Shown here one piece after another: positions 11,601-23,600 of a stretch of 64,000 nt of DNA. Numbering within the stretch: the stretch's first letter is position 1; each line of letters opens with the position of its first letter. The notes under the pieces were generated by a model, which was not told the origin of the DNA, searched no databases, and was given only the letters and a program-made list of their open reading frames with translations. The position numbers were made by a program, and so were the translations under genes. Source of the DNA: Saussurea involucrata (lineage: Eukaryota; Streptophyta; Magnoliopsida; Asterales; Asteraceae); contig CM066313.1 of assembly GCA_033807775.1 (NCBI GenBank), positions 85,561,484 through 85,625,483 of the forward strand. Reading direction: 5' to 3'.

Positions 11601-14600
11601 CCATTATTGGCACAAGATGGGTCTTCCGAAATAAGGTAGACGAGAACGGTGGAGTCACACGAAACAAGGCACGTTTAGTTGCCAAGGGGTACAGTCAACA
11701 AGAAGGTATAGATTATGACGAAACCTTTGCACCAGTTGCAAGGTTGGAGTCTATTCGAATGCTTCTCGCTTTTGCAAATGCTAAAGATTTTAAATTATTT
11801 CAAATGGATGTTAAAAGTGCTTTCTTAAATGGTATTATAAATGAGGAGGTATACGTTTCTCAACCTCCCGGTTTTGAAAATTTTGAAAATCCGACACATG
11901 TTTATAAATTAAAAAAGGCGCTTTATGGTTTAAAGCAGGCTCCGCGTGCTTGGTATGATAGATTAAAAACCTTTTTAATTTCTAGTGGTTATATTATGGG
12001 TAAAATTGATAATACTTTATTTGTGAAATATGTTCAAAATGATATTGTGGTTGTGCAAGTATATGTTGATGATATTATTTTTGGTTCCACTAATGAAAAA
12101 TTGTGTAATGAATTTTCTGCGAAAATGACTAGCGAATTTGAAATGAGCATGATGGGAGAATTAAAATTCTTCTTAGGATTGCAAATAAAACAATGTGAAA
12201 CTGGTATTTTTATTAGTCAATCTAAATATTGTAAAGATATGTTGAAAAAATTTAACTTTGAAAATGTCAAACCCGTTGAAACTCCAATGACCACAAATTT
12301 GCAATTATCTCGTGACGAGGAGGGAAACGATTTTAATGAGAAGATTTATCGTGGTATGATTGGTAGCTTGTTATATTTAACTGCTAGTAGACCTGATATT
12401 ATGTTTAGTGTATGTTTATGTGCTCGCTTTCAATCTTCACCTAAACAAACTCACTATGAAGCTGTCAAGCGTATTTTTCGATATTTACGAGGTACTACTA
12501 ATCTTGGCTTATGGTACGCAAAGAAACCCGAGTTAGAAGTAACGTGTTTCGCCGATTCCGATCTTGGTGGATCTATTGTTGACCGAAAGAGTACTAGTGG
12601 GGTATGTGCCTTTATAGGTCTCTCACTTGTATCTTGGTTCTCTAAGAAACAACAATCCGTAGCTTTGTCTACCACCGAAGCGGAATATGTAGCCGCCGCA
12701 AGAGCATGTGCTCAAGTCCTATGGATGAAACACACACTTACCGATTTTGAGGTACATCTAACCAAAATTCCAATTATGTGTGATAACTCAAGTGCCATAA
12801 ACTTAAGTAAAAATTCCGTTTTACACTCTCGTACCAAACATATTGAATTGAGACATCACTTTTTATGAGATAATGTTCAAAAAGGCAAAATCGTGCTTGA
12901 AAAGGTTGATTCGGAAGATAATTTGGCCGATATTTTTACAAAAGCTCTTAACAAAAAAGCCTTCTTTAAATTAAGACTTGGTTTAGGCATGCTTGAGTAT
13001 AACCCTTGATAAATACTAACTCTCAAATATTTCATATTTTGAGGGGGAGCATCTTTTGAGGGGGAGCATAAGCGACTTTCTTAAACCCTTTTTGCTTCGA
13101 CAAAAGGGGGAGAGAAACCGAGTATGCTCTCGTGTTTAGCGTTGTGTTTGTCATCATCAAAAAGGGGGAGATTGTTGGTGCAAGTATACCCAGCTTTAAT
13201 ATTAAGATATATTTTTGGTACACATAAAATCACATCTCCATATTTATTTTGATGATTACAAAACACACCGCATTATTTGTTATCTAATATTTTATCTGAG
13301 TGTGCAGTTATTAAATGATCTCGATAAATTTTTTATCTGAAGAATCCAAGTCTGAAGATTTGCGTCATTTTATTTTAAAATGATAAATCACCCTAAAATA
13401 ATATACCACTTGGATTTTTCTAATACTGTGTTTTTAAAATAAACCAAGTCAGACATCTTATCATCTTGCTGTCTTTGAGAAGGATTTGTTTCTAGAAGAA
13501 ATCTGCGATGCGTACTTCTTCCTGCACCTTTTATCTGGGCGGTATACCGCGATGGAAAGCCGGTATACCGCGGCGGCATGCTGATTGATTGGACCACCCT
13601 TTTTGTACGACTGTCAGGCGGTATACCGCCGTGTGCAACGCGGTATACCGCGGGTACCATTACCGTTTTTTTTTGCAGGGTTGACCTTCTCCTCTGCAGT
13701 GTACTTTCTTCTGCACGGTATACCGCGATGGATTGCCGGTATACCGCGAAAGCCTCAGGACTGTTGCTCATCCAGTATAAATACATGCAACCACCAGCTT
13801 TCAATGCTACCAATTCACATTAACTCCTCTGCATTTGATAAAGACTCTGCAGCATCTTCTCTTGATATTTAAACTGTTAAAATTATAAAACTCGTTTTTG
13901 AGTAAGAAATCTTGAGTTGATAGCAGATTAAAATCTCTCGATTAGTTGAATCAGCAACACAACTCAAGTGATCAAACTCTCTAAAAATATCCAAGTGATA
14001 AACCTTATTCAAGAGTGATTATTCATATTAAAATTATACCCTCTTGTAAGTGTTTGAATAAGAGTGAGTGATCCACATTAATCTCTCAAAGTAGAGTGAT
14101 TCGCGTTTGTTGTATTAAGGTTTGTGTTTCTACCGTAAAGAACACGTTTCGTATTGGATCTCCGAGAAGTGTTATTTTCTCGAGGTGGACTAGCCAACTT
14201 TGTGTTTGGTGAACCACTTTAAAAATACCGTTGTCAAGTATTCTCTTTCCCTTATCTATTTACATTTCCGCTGTGCATTTAAATTATATCTGTTTATATA
14301 ATTGTTGTATATTTATTTGTTTATACTCTGCTTTATTTTTACTGTATTGTTTGTACTGTATTTTTTTTTAAAAGAATTTTTTGAAAGTAAAAGATTTAAA
14401 ATACAACCTTACCCCCCCCCCTTAGGTTGTCCAACACATTTCTTATTTTGTGGTTGTTCTCAGGAGTTATGAAGCCTGAAGCAACAAAGTTTAGGCCTAG
14501 AGAGATGATCAAGCATGTACTCCAAACCGCTGCAGCATCGGTCAAAAAGATGCTGATTTTGGAAGGAAATGTAGCCGATGATGTCCCCATCGAGGTGAGA

Positions 14601-17600
14601 TCTTTGCAATAATCACCCAACATAAAGATTTCTTGATCTTTTATTTATTTCCCCCTGAAAGCATAGATACAATCATTATTACTTTCATTTTAAGCAAACC
14701 AGGGTTCTTTACTGGGTTCGTTTGGTTTGGTTTGGTTTAGGAAAAAAACTGGATTGTTTGCAATTTGAATTGCAGAGTTATTATCACATAAAAGATTTAC
14801 AGGAAGTAAATCTGTAATATTAAGACTTGTTAAAATCTCAACAATCCAAAGTATTTCACAAGTAGCAGCTGCCATAGCTCGATATTCAGATTCTGCTGAA
14901 GATCGAGATACCGCAGTTTGCTTTTTACTTTTCCAAGAAATAAGACAATTACCCAGAAATATACAATACCCTGTTACAGACCTTCTAGTGGATAAACATT
15001 TTCCCCAGTCAGCGTCCACGTAAGCAGACAACTTGAAACAATCAGAAACAGTAAATGAAATACCCTTACCTGGAGCTTTCTTTAGATATCTTAAAACTCT
15101 AAGAGCTAAGTTTAAGTGAGATCGACGTGGAGCATGCATAAATTGGCTAAGACAATGTACTGCAAATGCAATATCAGGTCTTGTAGCCAACATATAAATG
15201 AGTCTTCCAATTAACCTTTGAAAACCAGAAATATCAGCCAAAGGAGGATCAGAAGAAGAACTTGACGATTCAGTTACTATCATGTTCATGTCCATTGGGG
15301 TATTAATTGGCTTACATCCTAAGTAACCGAAATCATTTAATAGTTCTAAACAATATTTTCTTTGACTCATACACAACCCATCCTTGGTTTTTAAGATTTC
15401 TATTCCTAAGAAAAATTGTAAACTTCCAAGGTCTTTAATCATAAAATTTGTTTGCAAATGTTTTTTAACTCTGTGAATCTCACTATTACTATTTCTAGTT
15501 ATGACAATATCATCTACATACACAAGAAGAATAATAAAGGTTTTCCCAGTTTTGAGAGTAAACAGAGAATAATCACTATTATTTTGATCAAAACCAAAAT
15601 CAAATAAGCAATTTGACAGCTTTTCATACCATTGACGAGGTGCCTGTTTTAACCCATACAAAGATTTCACTAGCTTACAAACTTGATCATCATCACTAGA
15701 AAAATACCCTTCAGGTAAAGTCATATAAACCTCTTCTGTTAAATCACCATATAAGAAAGCATTGTTCACATCAAGTTGATATAAAGGCCAATTAAATTGA
15801 ATAGATAATGCTACAACACATCTAACAGTTATCATTTTAACTACAGGAGAGAAGGTTTCTTCATAATCAATACCTTCTCTTTGACTATAGCCCTTGGCAA
15901 CTAGCCTAGCCTTGTACCTCTCTATTTCCCCATTAGATTTGTATTTAATCTTATAAACCCATTTGCACCCTATAGGTTTTCTTCCTGGAGGAAGATCTGT
16001 AACAATCCAAGTACCATTTCTATTAAGTGCTTCCATTTCATTGTTCATGGCAATTACCCAATTAGGATCTTTGCAAGCCTCAGAATAACTACTAGGTTCA
16101 ATGGATTTATTTAGATTTGACACAAAACAAAAATTATCTTTTGTTAGATGAGAGTAATTTACTACTCTTTCAATACCGTATTTTACTTTGCCTTCAACGA
16201 CAAAATCATCAAATTTCCAGGGAAACTGAGAAACTCTACTAGACTGTCTTATAGACCGAGAAGAAGAAGAATCATTACCCTCAGGAGGGGGGTCTACAAC
16301 ATCATGAGTATCATGCTCATTATCAGTTTCTGCACTTCCTTGGTTCCTAGCAGACAAGGTAGTGTCAGTACCAGTTAACTGATTGTCAACACTACCTATA
16401 CTACCAGAGGAATTAGGACAATTATTTTGAGTTGTAGACCAAGCCCTAGATTCCTCATTGGGTAGATTTTCAGAAAGATCATTAGTAGAACTAGTAACAT
16501 TATCAAAAAAATTCAAAGTATTCATATTTTCAACATTAGACTCCACATTTTCACTCATTTTAAAAGGGAACATGGTTTCATAAAAAGTTACATCTCTAGA
16601 TACCAAAAATTGCTTAGTATCAAGGCTGTACAACCTATAGCCCTTTTTTGAATTTGAGTATCTGAATAAAACACATTTTTCAGTCCTGGAGCTGAACTTA
16701 TCAAAATTGTTTTGTTTAACTGCAAAGCATAAACACCCAAAATTTCTTAAATGAGTGAGAACAGGAGGGAATCCATAGATAACTTCATAAAGACTTTTAC
16801 CATTTAATATGGATGACGGAGTTCTATTTATCAAGTAAGTGGCTGTGAGAACACATTCAGACCATAAGTACAAAGGAATTCCAGCCTGAAACATTAAAGC
16901 CCTTGCTACATTCAGTAAATGCCTGTGTTTACGTTCCACAACACCATTCTGTTGTGGAGTGTAAGTACAGGAGGTTTGATGTATTATCCCGCGAGAGTTA
17001 AAAAAAGCTGAAACCCTTTGATTTAAAAATTCCGTTCCATTATCACTTCTAACTGTCTTAATGTTTTTGTTAAACTGGGTTTGAATGAGGTTAGAAAAAT
17101 TGACTATATTGTCAAAAACTTCATCCTTTCCTTTTAAAAGATATACCCAAACTGATCTTGAAAAATCATCAACAACAGTTAAAAAATATTTAAAACCATC
17201 CTTACTGGTCACTTTATACGGACCCCAGACATCTAAATGTATCAATTCTCCTATTTCCTTTGATTTATGATCGCTTAAATCAAACTTTTTTCGAGTTTGT
17301 TTAGCTTGATGACAGATTTCACACGGAGGGGTAGAAGAGTCTAATTTTATGTTTAGTCTGTCTTTCAAAACATTCAAAACATGATCAGCAGGGTGTCCTA
17401 ATCTGCTATGCCATAAGTGATATGAAACATGACAGTTAATTGCAGTATTAAAACAAGAAGACTTACTCTTGCAGGGTGGATTGAGAAAATAAAGACCACC
17501 TGCCTCATTACCAGTCCCCATCAACTTCGTTCGTTGACAGTCCTGGATGTAGCATTTGTGTTCATCAAACCCAATAAACACTTTATTATCTCTAGCTAGC

Positions 17601-20600
17601 TTGTGAACAGATAACAAATCCACATTAAATTCAGGCACAACTAAGACATCAAATAAGCCCAATTCATCAGTAAGTTTCATATCTCCAATTTTATTTATTT
17701 TTGCTTTGGATCCATTAGGGTGATTAACAATAAGGTTCAAATCTGCCACATCAACCACATTACTAAGGCTACTAAGAGATGAGGTCATATGTTGAGTAGC
17801 CCCAGAATCTATTATCCAATTAGTCATAGATAGAGTAGGAAGAGACAAACCTGCCATATTAGCTGATGCCACATTTGAGGAGCTGGAACTAAGCAGAGTC
17901 AAGAGTTTGGAGACTTGCTCTTGAGTTAGAGATGGACTAGGGGTGCTAGAGGACTGACCAATATTGGATGCATCTACATTGTTAGAAGAAGGTCTAAAGT
18001 TTCCATTTACATTTTGTTTTCTTTGAAAGTCTTTTGGAGGAAAACCTATCAACTTGTAACACCTTTCTATTGTATGACCAATCATTCCACAATGCTTACA
18101 TAACAGATTTGGATTTGGTGGCCTTATGGGTTTCCGTTTATTTTCAGATGTCTTACCAAAGAAAGCAGAAGACTGAGTTTTATTTGAAGAATTAGGGTTA
18201 GAGTTTCCTCTATGAGATTCTTCTCTTGATATAATAGAGAAGGCAGTTTTAACAGAGGGAAGGGGGTCAGTTGTGAGGATAGTACTTCTTACGGGTTGAT
18301 AAACATCATCTAACCCCATTAGAAACTGCATAAGCTTTAACAGCTGGTTGTGTTTGGTAAAATCTTGGGAAGCATTACAAGTGCAAGAAGGCAGTTTGAC
18401 TAAAGCATCAAACTGTTTCCAGAGAGAATTTAACCTATGATAGTAATCAGAGACAGATGATCCGTTCTGTGTTAATGAATTAATTTTCTTATGTAGATTA
18501 AAGGTAACGGAACCATCCACCTTATCATAGGTTTCCTTAAGTTCAAGCCAGACATGAGAAGCTATTTTAGAGAAGTCTTGTCCAAGAAATAGCTCCTCAG
18601 TGACTGAACTTAAGATCCAAGACAGAACCACTGAGTTACACCTGTCCCATTGTTTAGCCAGAACAGGATCATTGGTGGACCTAGTACAAGATCCATCTAT
18701 AAATCCTAGTTTGTTTTTTGTTTCAAGGGCAAGAATCATTGCACAAGACCAGACCTTGTAATTGTCAGTCTCATTCAGCTTTAGATGAAGCAAAGAAGCC
18801 CCAGTAGTATCACTGGGATGAAGGTATAAGGGATCACCAAAATCAAGTTTGGCGATCTGAGATACCCCAGTGATACCATTGTTATTTAAAACAGCTTCTT
18901 CTTCTTCACCAGGCATGGTACTAACAAAGACGAGGAAGCAACAGTACTTAAAGAATTTTGAGGTGGAGAAACAGGATTCCTAAAACACTCAAGATGCTAG
19001 GTCAAGCCACACCTCAAAGTTCTTTGAAGTATGTTTTTGCAAAAGAAAAGACAGAGTAGATATAGCGGAAGCAAAAGAACAAGTAAACAAATCACAACAA
19101 CAGGTAATATTCCAGATTAGAAAAGAAACGGGGCCTGAGAGGGGCCACAGATCTCACCTGAACAGAAGAAACAGGGAAGAGTAAGTTCCAATATTATAAA
19201 CAGATTTCGTACATTATAAGATTGCAGATAAGAAATGCTTCAGATCTCTTACAACTAAATGAGAAATACGAGAGAGAAAAAAAAACGAAAGCACTACAGA
19301 ACTGTTAAAGAGTCTAAATGATATGTGACAGAAGACTTAGGTTAACGAAGACTTCACACGATCCATACCGTGAGATATGATGAATCTCAGATCTGAAGGA
19401 TGAGTGAAAAACTTAGTAGATCCTAACAGATCTCTGATATAGAAGATCAAGAAGAAGCAAACACAATAGTTTCCTTGGTAAAGATGATGAGTCAGATCAA
19501 GAGATAAAATAGATCTTGGATCCGAACAACGTCTAAACCTCAACAGATATCCAAAAAACAAAAAATAATAGCAGTTTTTCAGAAGAAGAAGAGTTTAGAT
19601 CTGAATCCTAGATTTATAAACTTTGACAAAAGAAAGGGAACAAACTCAGATCTATAGAGATACGAGCCTGATCACTGATAAACCTTAGCGAGATCACACT
19701 CAGATCTAAAGAGATTTGAGTATGAACCTTGCTTTGAGGAGAGAAAAAAAAGACAGATCTAAACGGATCTTATACAGATCAAGAACAGATGCATTTTCAA
19801 AGAACAAGCAGATCTACATTCGATGAGAACCAAGAGCAAAAAACAGATCTAAACAGATCTGATACAGATCAAGAACAGATGGGTTTTTTAAAGAGCAAAC
19901 AGATCTGGATTCAATGAGAACCAAGGCTCAACGATTACAATAGAAGACAAGAACATATACAGAAATTTTAATGAAGAACAGATCTAGACAGACCTGAGTT
20001 TTAAGAGAAGATCAGTGATATTTGCAGCTCAAGATCTTCTCAAGAACACCAGATCTCAGAGTACATGAACCAATAATTTTGAGAAAAAACGAGTCTAAAC
20101 AGATCTAAAACACAGATTAGTTCAATAATACGTAGAAACAATCGTCTTCATCGATGAGAACGTGTCTCATAGAACCATCCTTGTTACTAATGTAACTCCG
20201 GTAAGAACCGTAAGAATACATAATCAGATCGATAAAATACGAATAATGGATCGAGCTTTTAGCTCTGATACCATCTAGAAATATACAACTCGTTTATTAA
20301 CAAAACAATATGAATACATGAAAAATATAAACTCTAGTTACATAAGAACTTACAAAGTAAAACCTAACTAGAGAGAGAGAAGATGAGAGCTCATAAGAAA
20401 ACTTTGAGGAAAAAATATGTATGTTGATCGTTCAAATGAAGAGATCACAACTTTAAATACAGCAACCTCTTATCTTTCATAACCAGTCCCTTAGAATTTA
20501 CGCCTTCAATCCCTGTAGTTGCATAAATGACTCCGCTACCCTTTAAGACCTTCAAAACGTGAGGCGCGATCCCTTTAGTCCTAAGCTATCAACCCTTTAA

Positions 20601-23600
20601 CATTTCAGCCCCTCATACTTCGTTTATTACATGTAATATTCTGAAATCTAGAAACATTTCAAGTTAGTAATCCAAAAAGTCAAGATTGCTTAAAACTAAT
20701 AACATCTTTGTTGGTGCAAGTGTACCCAGCTTTAAATATTGTGATATATTTTTGGTACACATAAAATCACATCTCCATATTTATTTTGATGATTACAAAA
20801 CACACCGCATTATTTGTTATCTAATATTTTATCTGAGTGTGCAGATATTTAAATGATCTCGATAAATTATTATCTGAAGAATCCAAGTTTGAAGAGTTTC
20901 GTCATTTTATTTTAAAATGATAAACACCCTAAAATATTTTATCACTTGGATATTTCGTATCTATATAAATATATTTGAATCAAATATATATATAATATCT
21001 TTTATATATAAATCTCTGATATATATATGCTGTCTGCTACTGTTCATCTGTTGCAAGAAGTGTGTTCAGCCGAAGTTTACCTGCGTTGCCATGCTCTCAT
21101 TGGACAGATCTTCTGGCGGTATACCGCCAAGGTATACGCGGTATACCGCGGGTACTATTTCCCATCAACTTGTTCTGCATGAGAAGCTTCGTTTGTCAGG
21201 AAGTATGTCAGGCGGTATACCGCCATGTGCAACGCGGTATACCGCGGGTACATTATGCCGTTGAGTTTTTTTTTGCAGGTTGACCTTCTCAAGGAGTACA
21301 CTTTTTATGACGCAGGTATACCGCGATGGTTCGGCGGTATACCGCGAAATTCTCAAGTCGGATTTTCATGCAGTATAAATACAAGCCTCCAGCAGCATTA
21401 AACTCTACACCAACTTCAGCATTAAGTTCTCCCTCAGCATTTGATTATTATTCTGCTGCTTTCTTACTCACACTAAATCACTTAAACTGATAAATTAATT
21501 TTTGAGCAAGAAATCTTGAGTTGATAGCAGATTAAAATCTCACGATTAGTTGAATCAGCAACACAACTCAAGTGATCAAACTCTCTAAAAATATCCAAGT
21601 GATAAACCTTATTCAAGAGTGATTATTCATATTAAAATTTATACCCTCTTGTAAGTGTTTGAATTAGAGTGAGTGATCCACCTTAATCTCTCAAAGTAGA
21701 GTGATTCGCGTTTGTTGTATTAAGGTTTGTGTTTCTACCGTAAAGAACACGTTTCGTATTGGATCTCCGAGAAGTGTTATTTTCTCGAGGTGGACTAGCC
21801 AACTTTGTGTTTGGTGAACCACTTTAAAAATCTCGTTGTCAAGTATTCTCTTTCCCTTATCTCTTTACATTTCCGCTGTGCATTTAAATTATATCTGTTT
21901 ATATAATTGTTGTATATTTACTTGTTTATACTCTGCTTTATTTTTACTGTATTGTTTGTACTGTATTTATTTGTTCAAAGAATTTTTTGAAAGAAAAAGA
22001 TTTTAAATACAACCTTACCCCCCCTTAGGTTGTCCAACATTTGGTATCAGAGCAGGTCTTTCAAAATATTCTGCATATTTTTCATCTTATTCTTCTAAAT
22101 GGCTCAACAAACTAATATCGTGTTTTCAAAACCTCCTTTGATAGATACTGAAAAGTTTGGCATTTGGGCCGAGCTATTTGAATGTCACGTTCGTGGCAAA
22201 AATCAAAAGATTTGGAATATCATAGAAAAAGGGAATTTTAAACCCACCATTGTGAAAGATGATGTTTATATTGATAAACCCCTAGATGACTGGACCACTT
22301 CTGATGAAGCCCATTTTTGTTTAAACTTTGAAGCTAAGAATATATTATATGCTGCTTTAACATCTGACGAAATTGAAAGAGTATATACTTATAAAACTGC
22401 TAATCAAATATGGGAAAGTTTAAATAATACTCATCGTGGAAACACGGAGGTTAAATCTAGCAAAGTAAATATTTTAGTTCACGATTATGAACTATTCGAA
22501 ATGAAACAAGATGAGTCAATTGACTCAATGTTTAAAAGATTTAACCTTATTGTGACTACTTTGAAAGGTTTGGATCGCACTTATCCTAACGAGGACTATA
22601 TAAGGAAAATCCTACGAGCTCTTCCTTCGGAGTGGATGCAAAAGATAACATCTTTAGAAGACTCCCGTGACCTTTCCATAATGAAGATAGATGACTTAAT
22701 CGGTAATCTTAAAGTGCATGAAATTGCACTTAAAAGAAACAAAGATCGGGAGCAAGTTAAAAAGAAATCAATCGCTCTCAATGTCTCAACACCAAAAGAT
22801 GAGAAGAAAAAGGAGAAAGCTAGCTCCTCGAAAGATCCATCCGAAACTCTCGATGAAGTCGCCATGTTGGTAAGAAACTTTTCCAAATTTCTTAATAATA
22901 ATAATAAATTTTCTAACAATGGCAGATTTCAAAGAAACGGTAACTACCGTCGTGGTGGTGATAATCGAAGTCGTAAGTTCCATAAACGAGACGAAAGAGT
23001 TAAGAAAAATGGCGATTCAAGTGAAGACGATAAAGCTAAGCAAAAGAGAGGCTTTTGCTACTCATGTGGTGACAAAGACCACTACGCCAATGAATGTCCG
23101 AAAAAGAACAAGTTCCAAAAGAAGAAGGAGAAAGCCTTCATTGGAGGCGCGTGGAGCGAGAGTGAAGAAGAAGATGACTATCAAGCCATTTGTCTTATGG
23201 CCGATAGCGACGACGAGGTAAAATCTTCTTACTCGGATTACGATAGTGATTATGAAAGTGATAATGAAAATAATCTTGAAGAACTGTATGAATCTTTTCA
23301 TAAAATGGCCGCTCTTGCAAATCGTTACCAAGATGAGAATGCTATGTTAAAAGAAACTGTAAATGCATGTAAGAAGGAAATAAAAAATGTTAAACAAAAA
23401 TCTGAAAATGATATGGATATAATTGCTAAATTAGAAACTAAATTAGGAGAAAAAGATTTTTGTAAATCTTGTGATGTTTTAAATAGAGAAATTGCATGCT
23501 TAAATAAAAAATCACATGAAAATATTATTTGTACAAACTGTGATATTCTTGAGAATGAAATTACATGCTTAAAGGCTAAATGTGCTTCATATGAAAAAGA

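Larger units (their letters stand above)
6358..14436 (+). mobile_element. E1: full-length Ty1-copia LTR retrotransposon in intron 4 of the kinase gene
   Basis: 8079 bp, beginning TGTTGG and ending CCAACA, with a perfect 5-bp target-site duplication CATTT (6353-6357 and 14437-14441). It has a tRNA-Met primer site after the 5' LTR and a purine tract before the 3' LTR. The LTRs (1263 and 1264 bp) differ by one substitution seen (GGGTGAG versus GAGTGAG) and three homopolymer lengths, so insertion is recent. gag is open; pol has a nonsense change near its end. The RT and the multiple purine tracts resemble the SIRE/Maximus lineage, but no env-like frame follows pol. Confidence 0.95.
14742..20656 (-). 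mobile_element. Antisense Ty1-copia element, 3'-truncated, in intron 5 of the kinase gene
   Basis: In - orientation it has a short LTR (about 20274-20656), a tRNA-Met primer site (20262-20273), a 1.35-kb leader and one long gag-pol frame. Homology breaks at about 14742, inside RNase H after NNPVF. There the sequence switches to GGTTTGG-rich DNA with no 3' LTR or purine tract. No target-site duplication could be defined. Confidence 0.75.

Noticed and set aside
12869..13172. Possible env-like ORF after pol in E1 (as in some SIRE elements)
   Set aside because: Only about 300 bp of purine tracts and the pol tail lie between pol and the 3' LTR; the same in E2.
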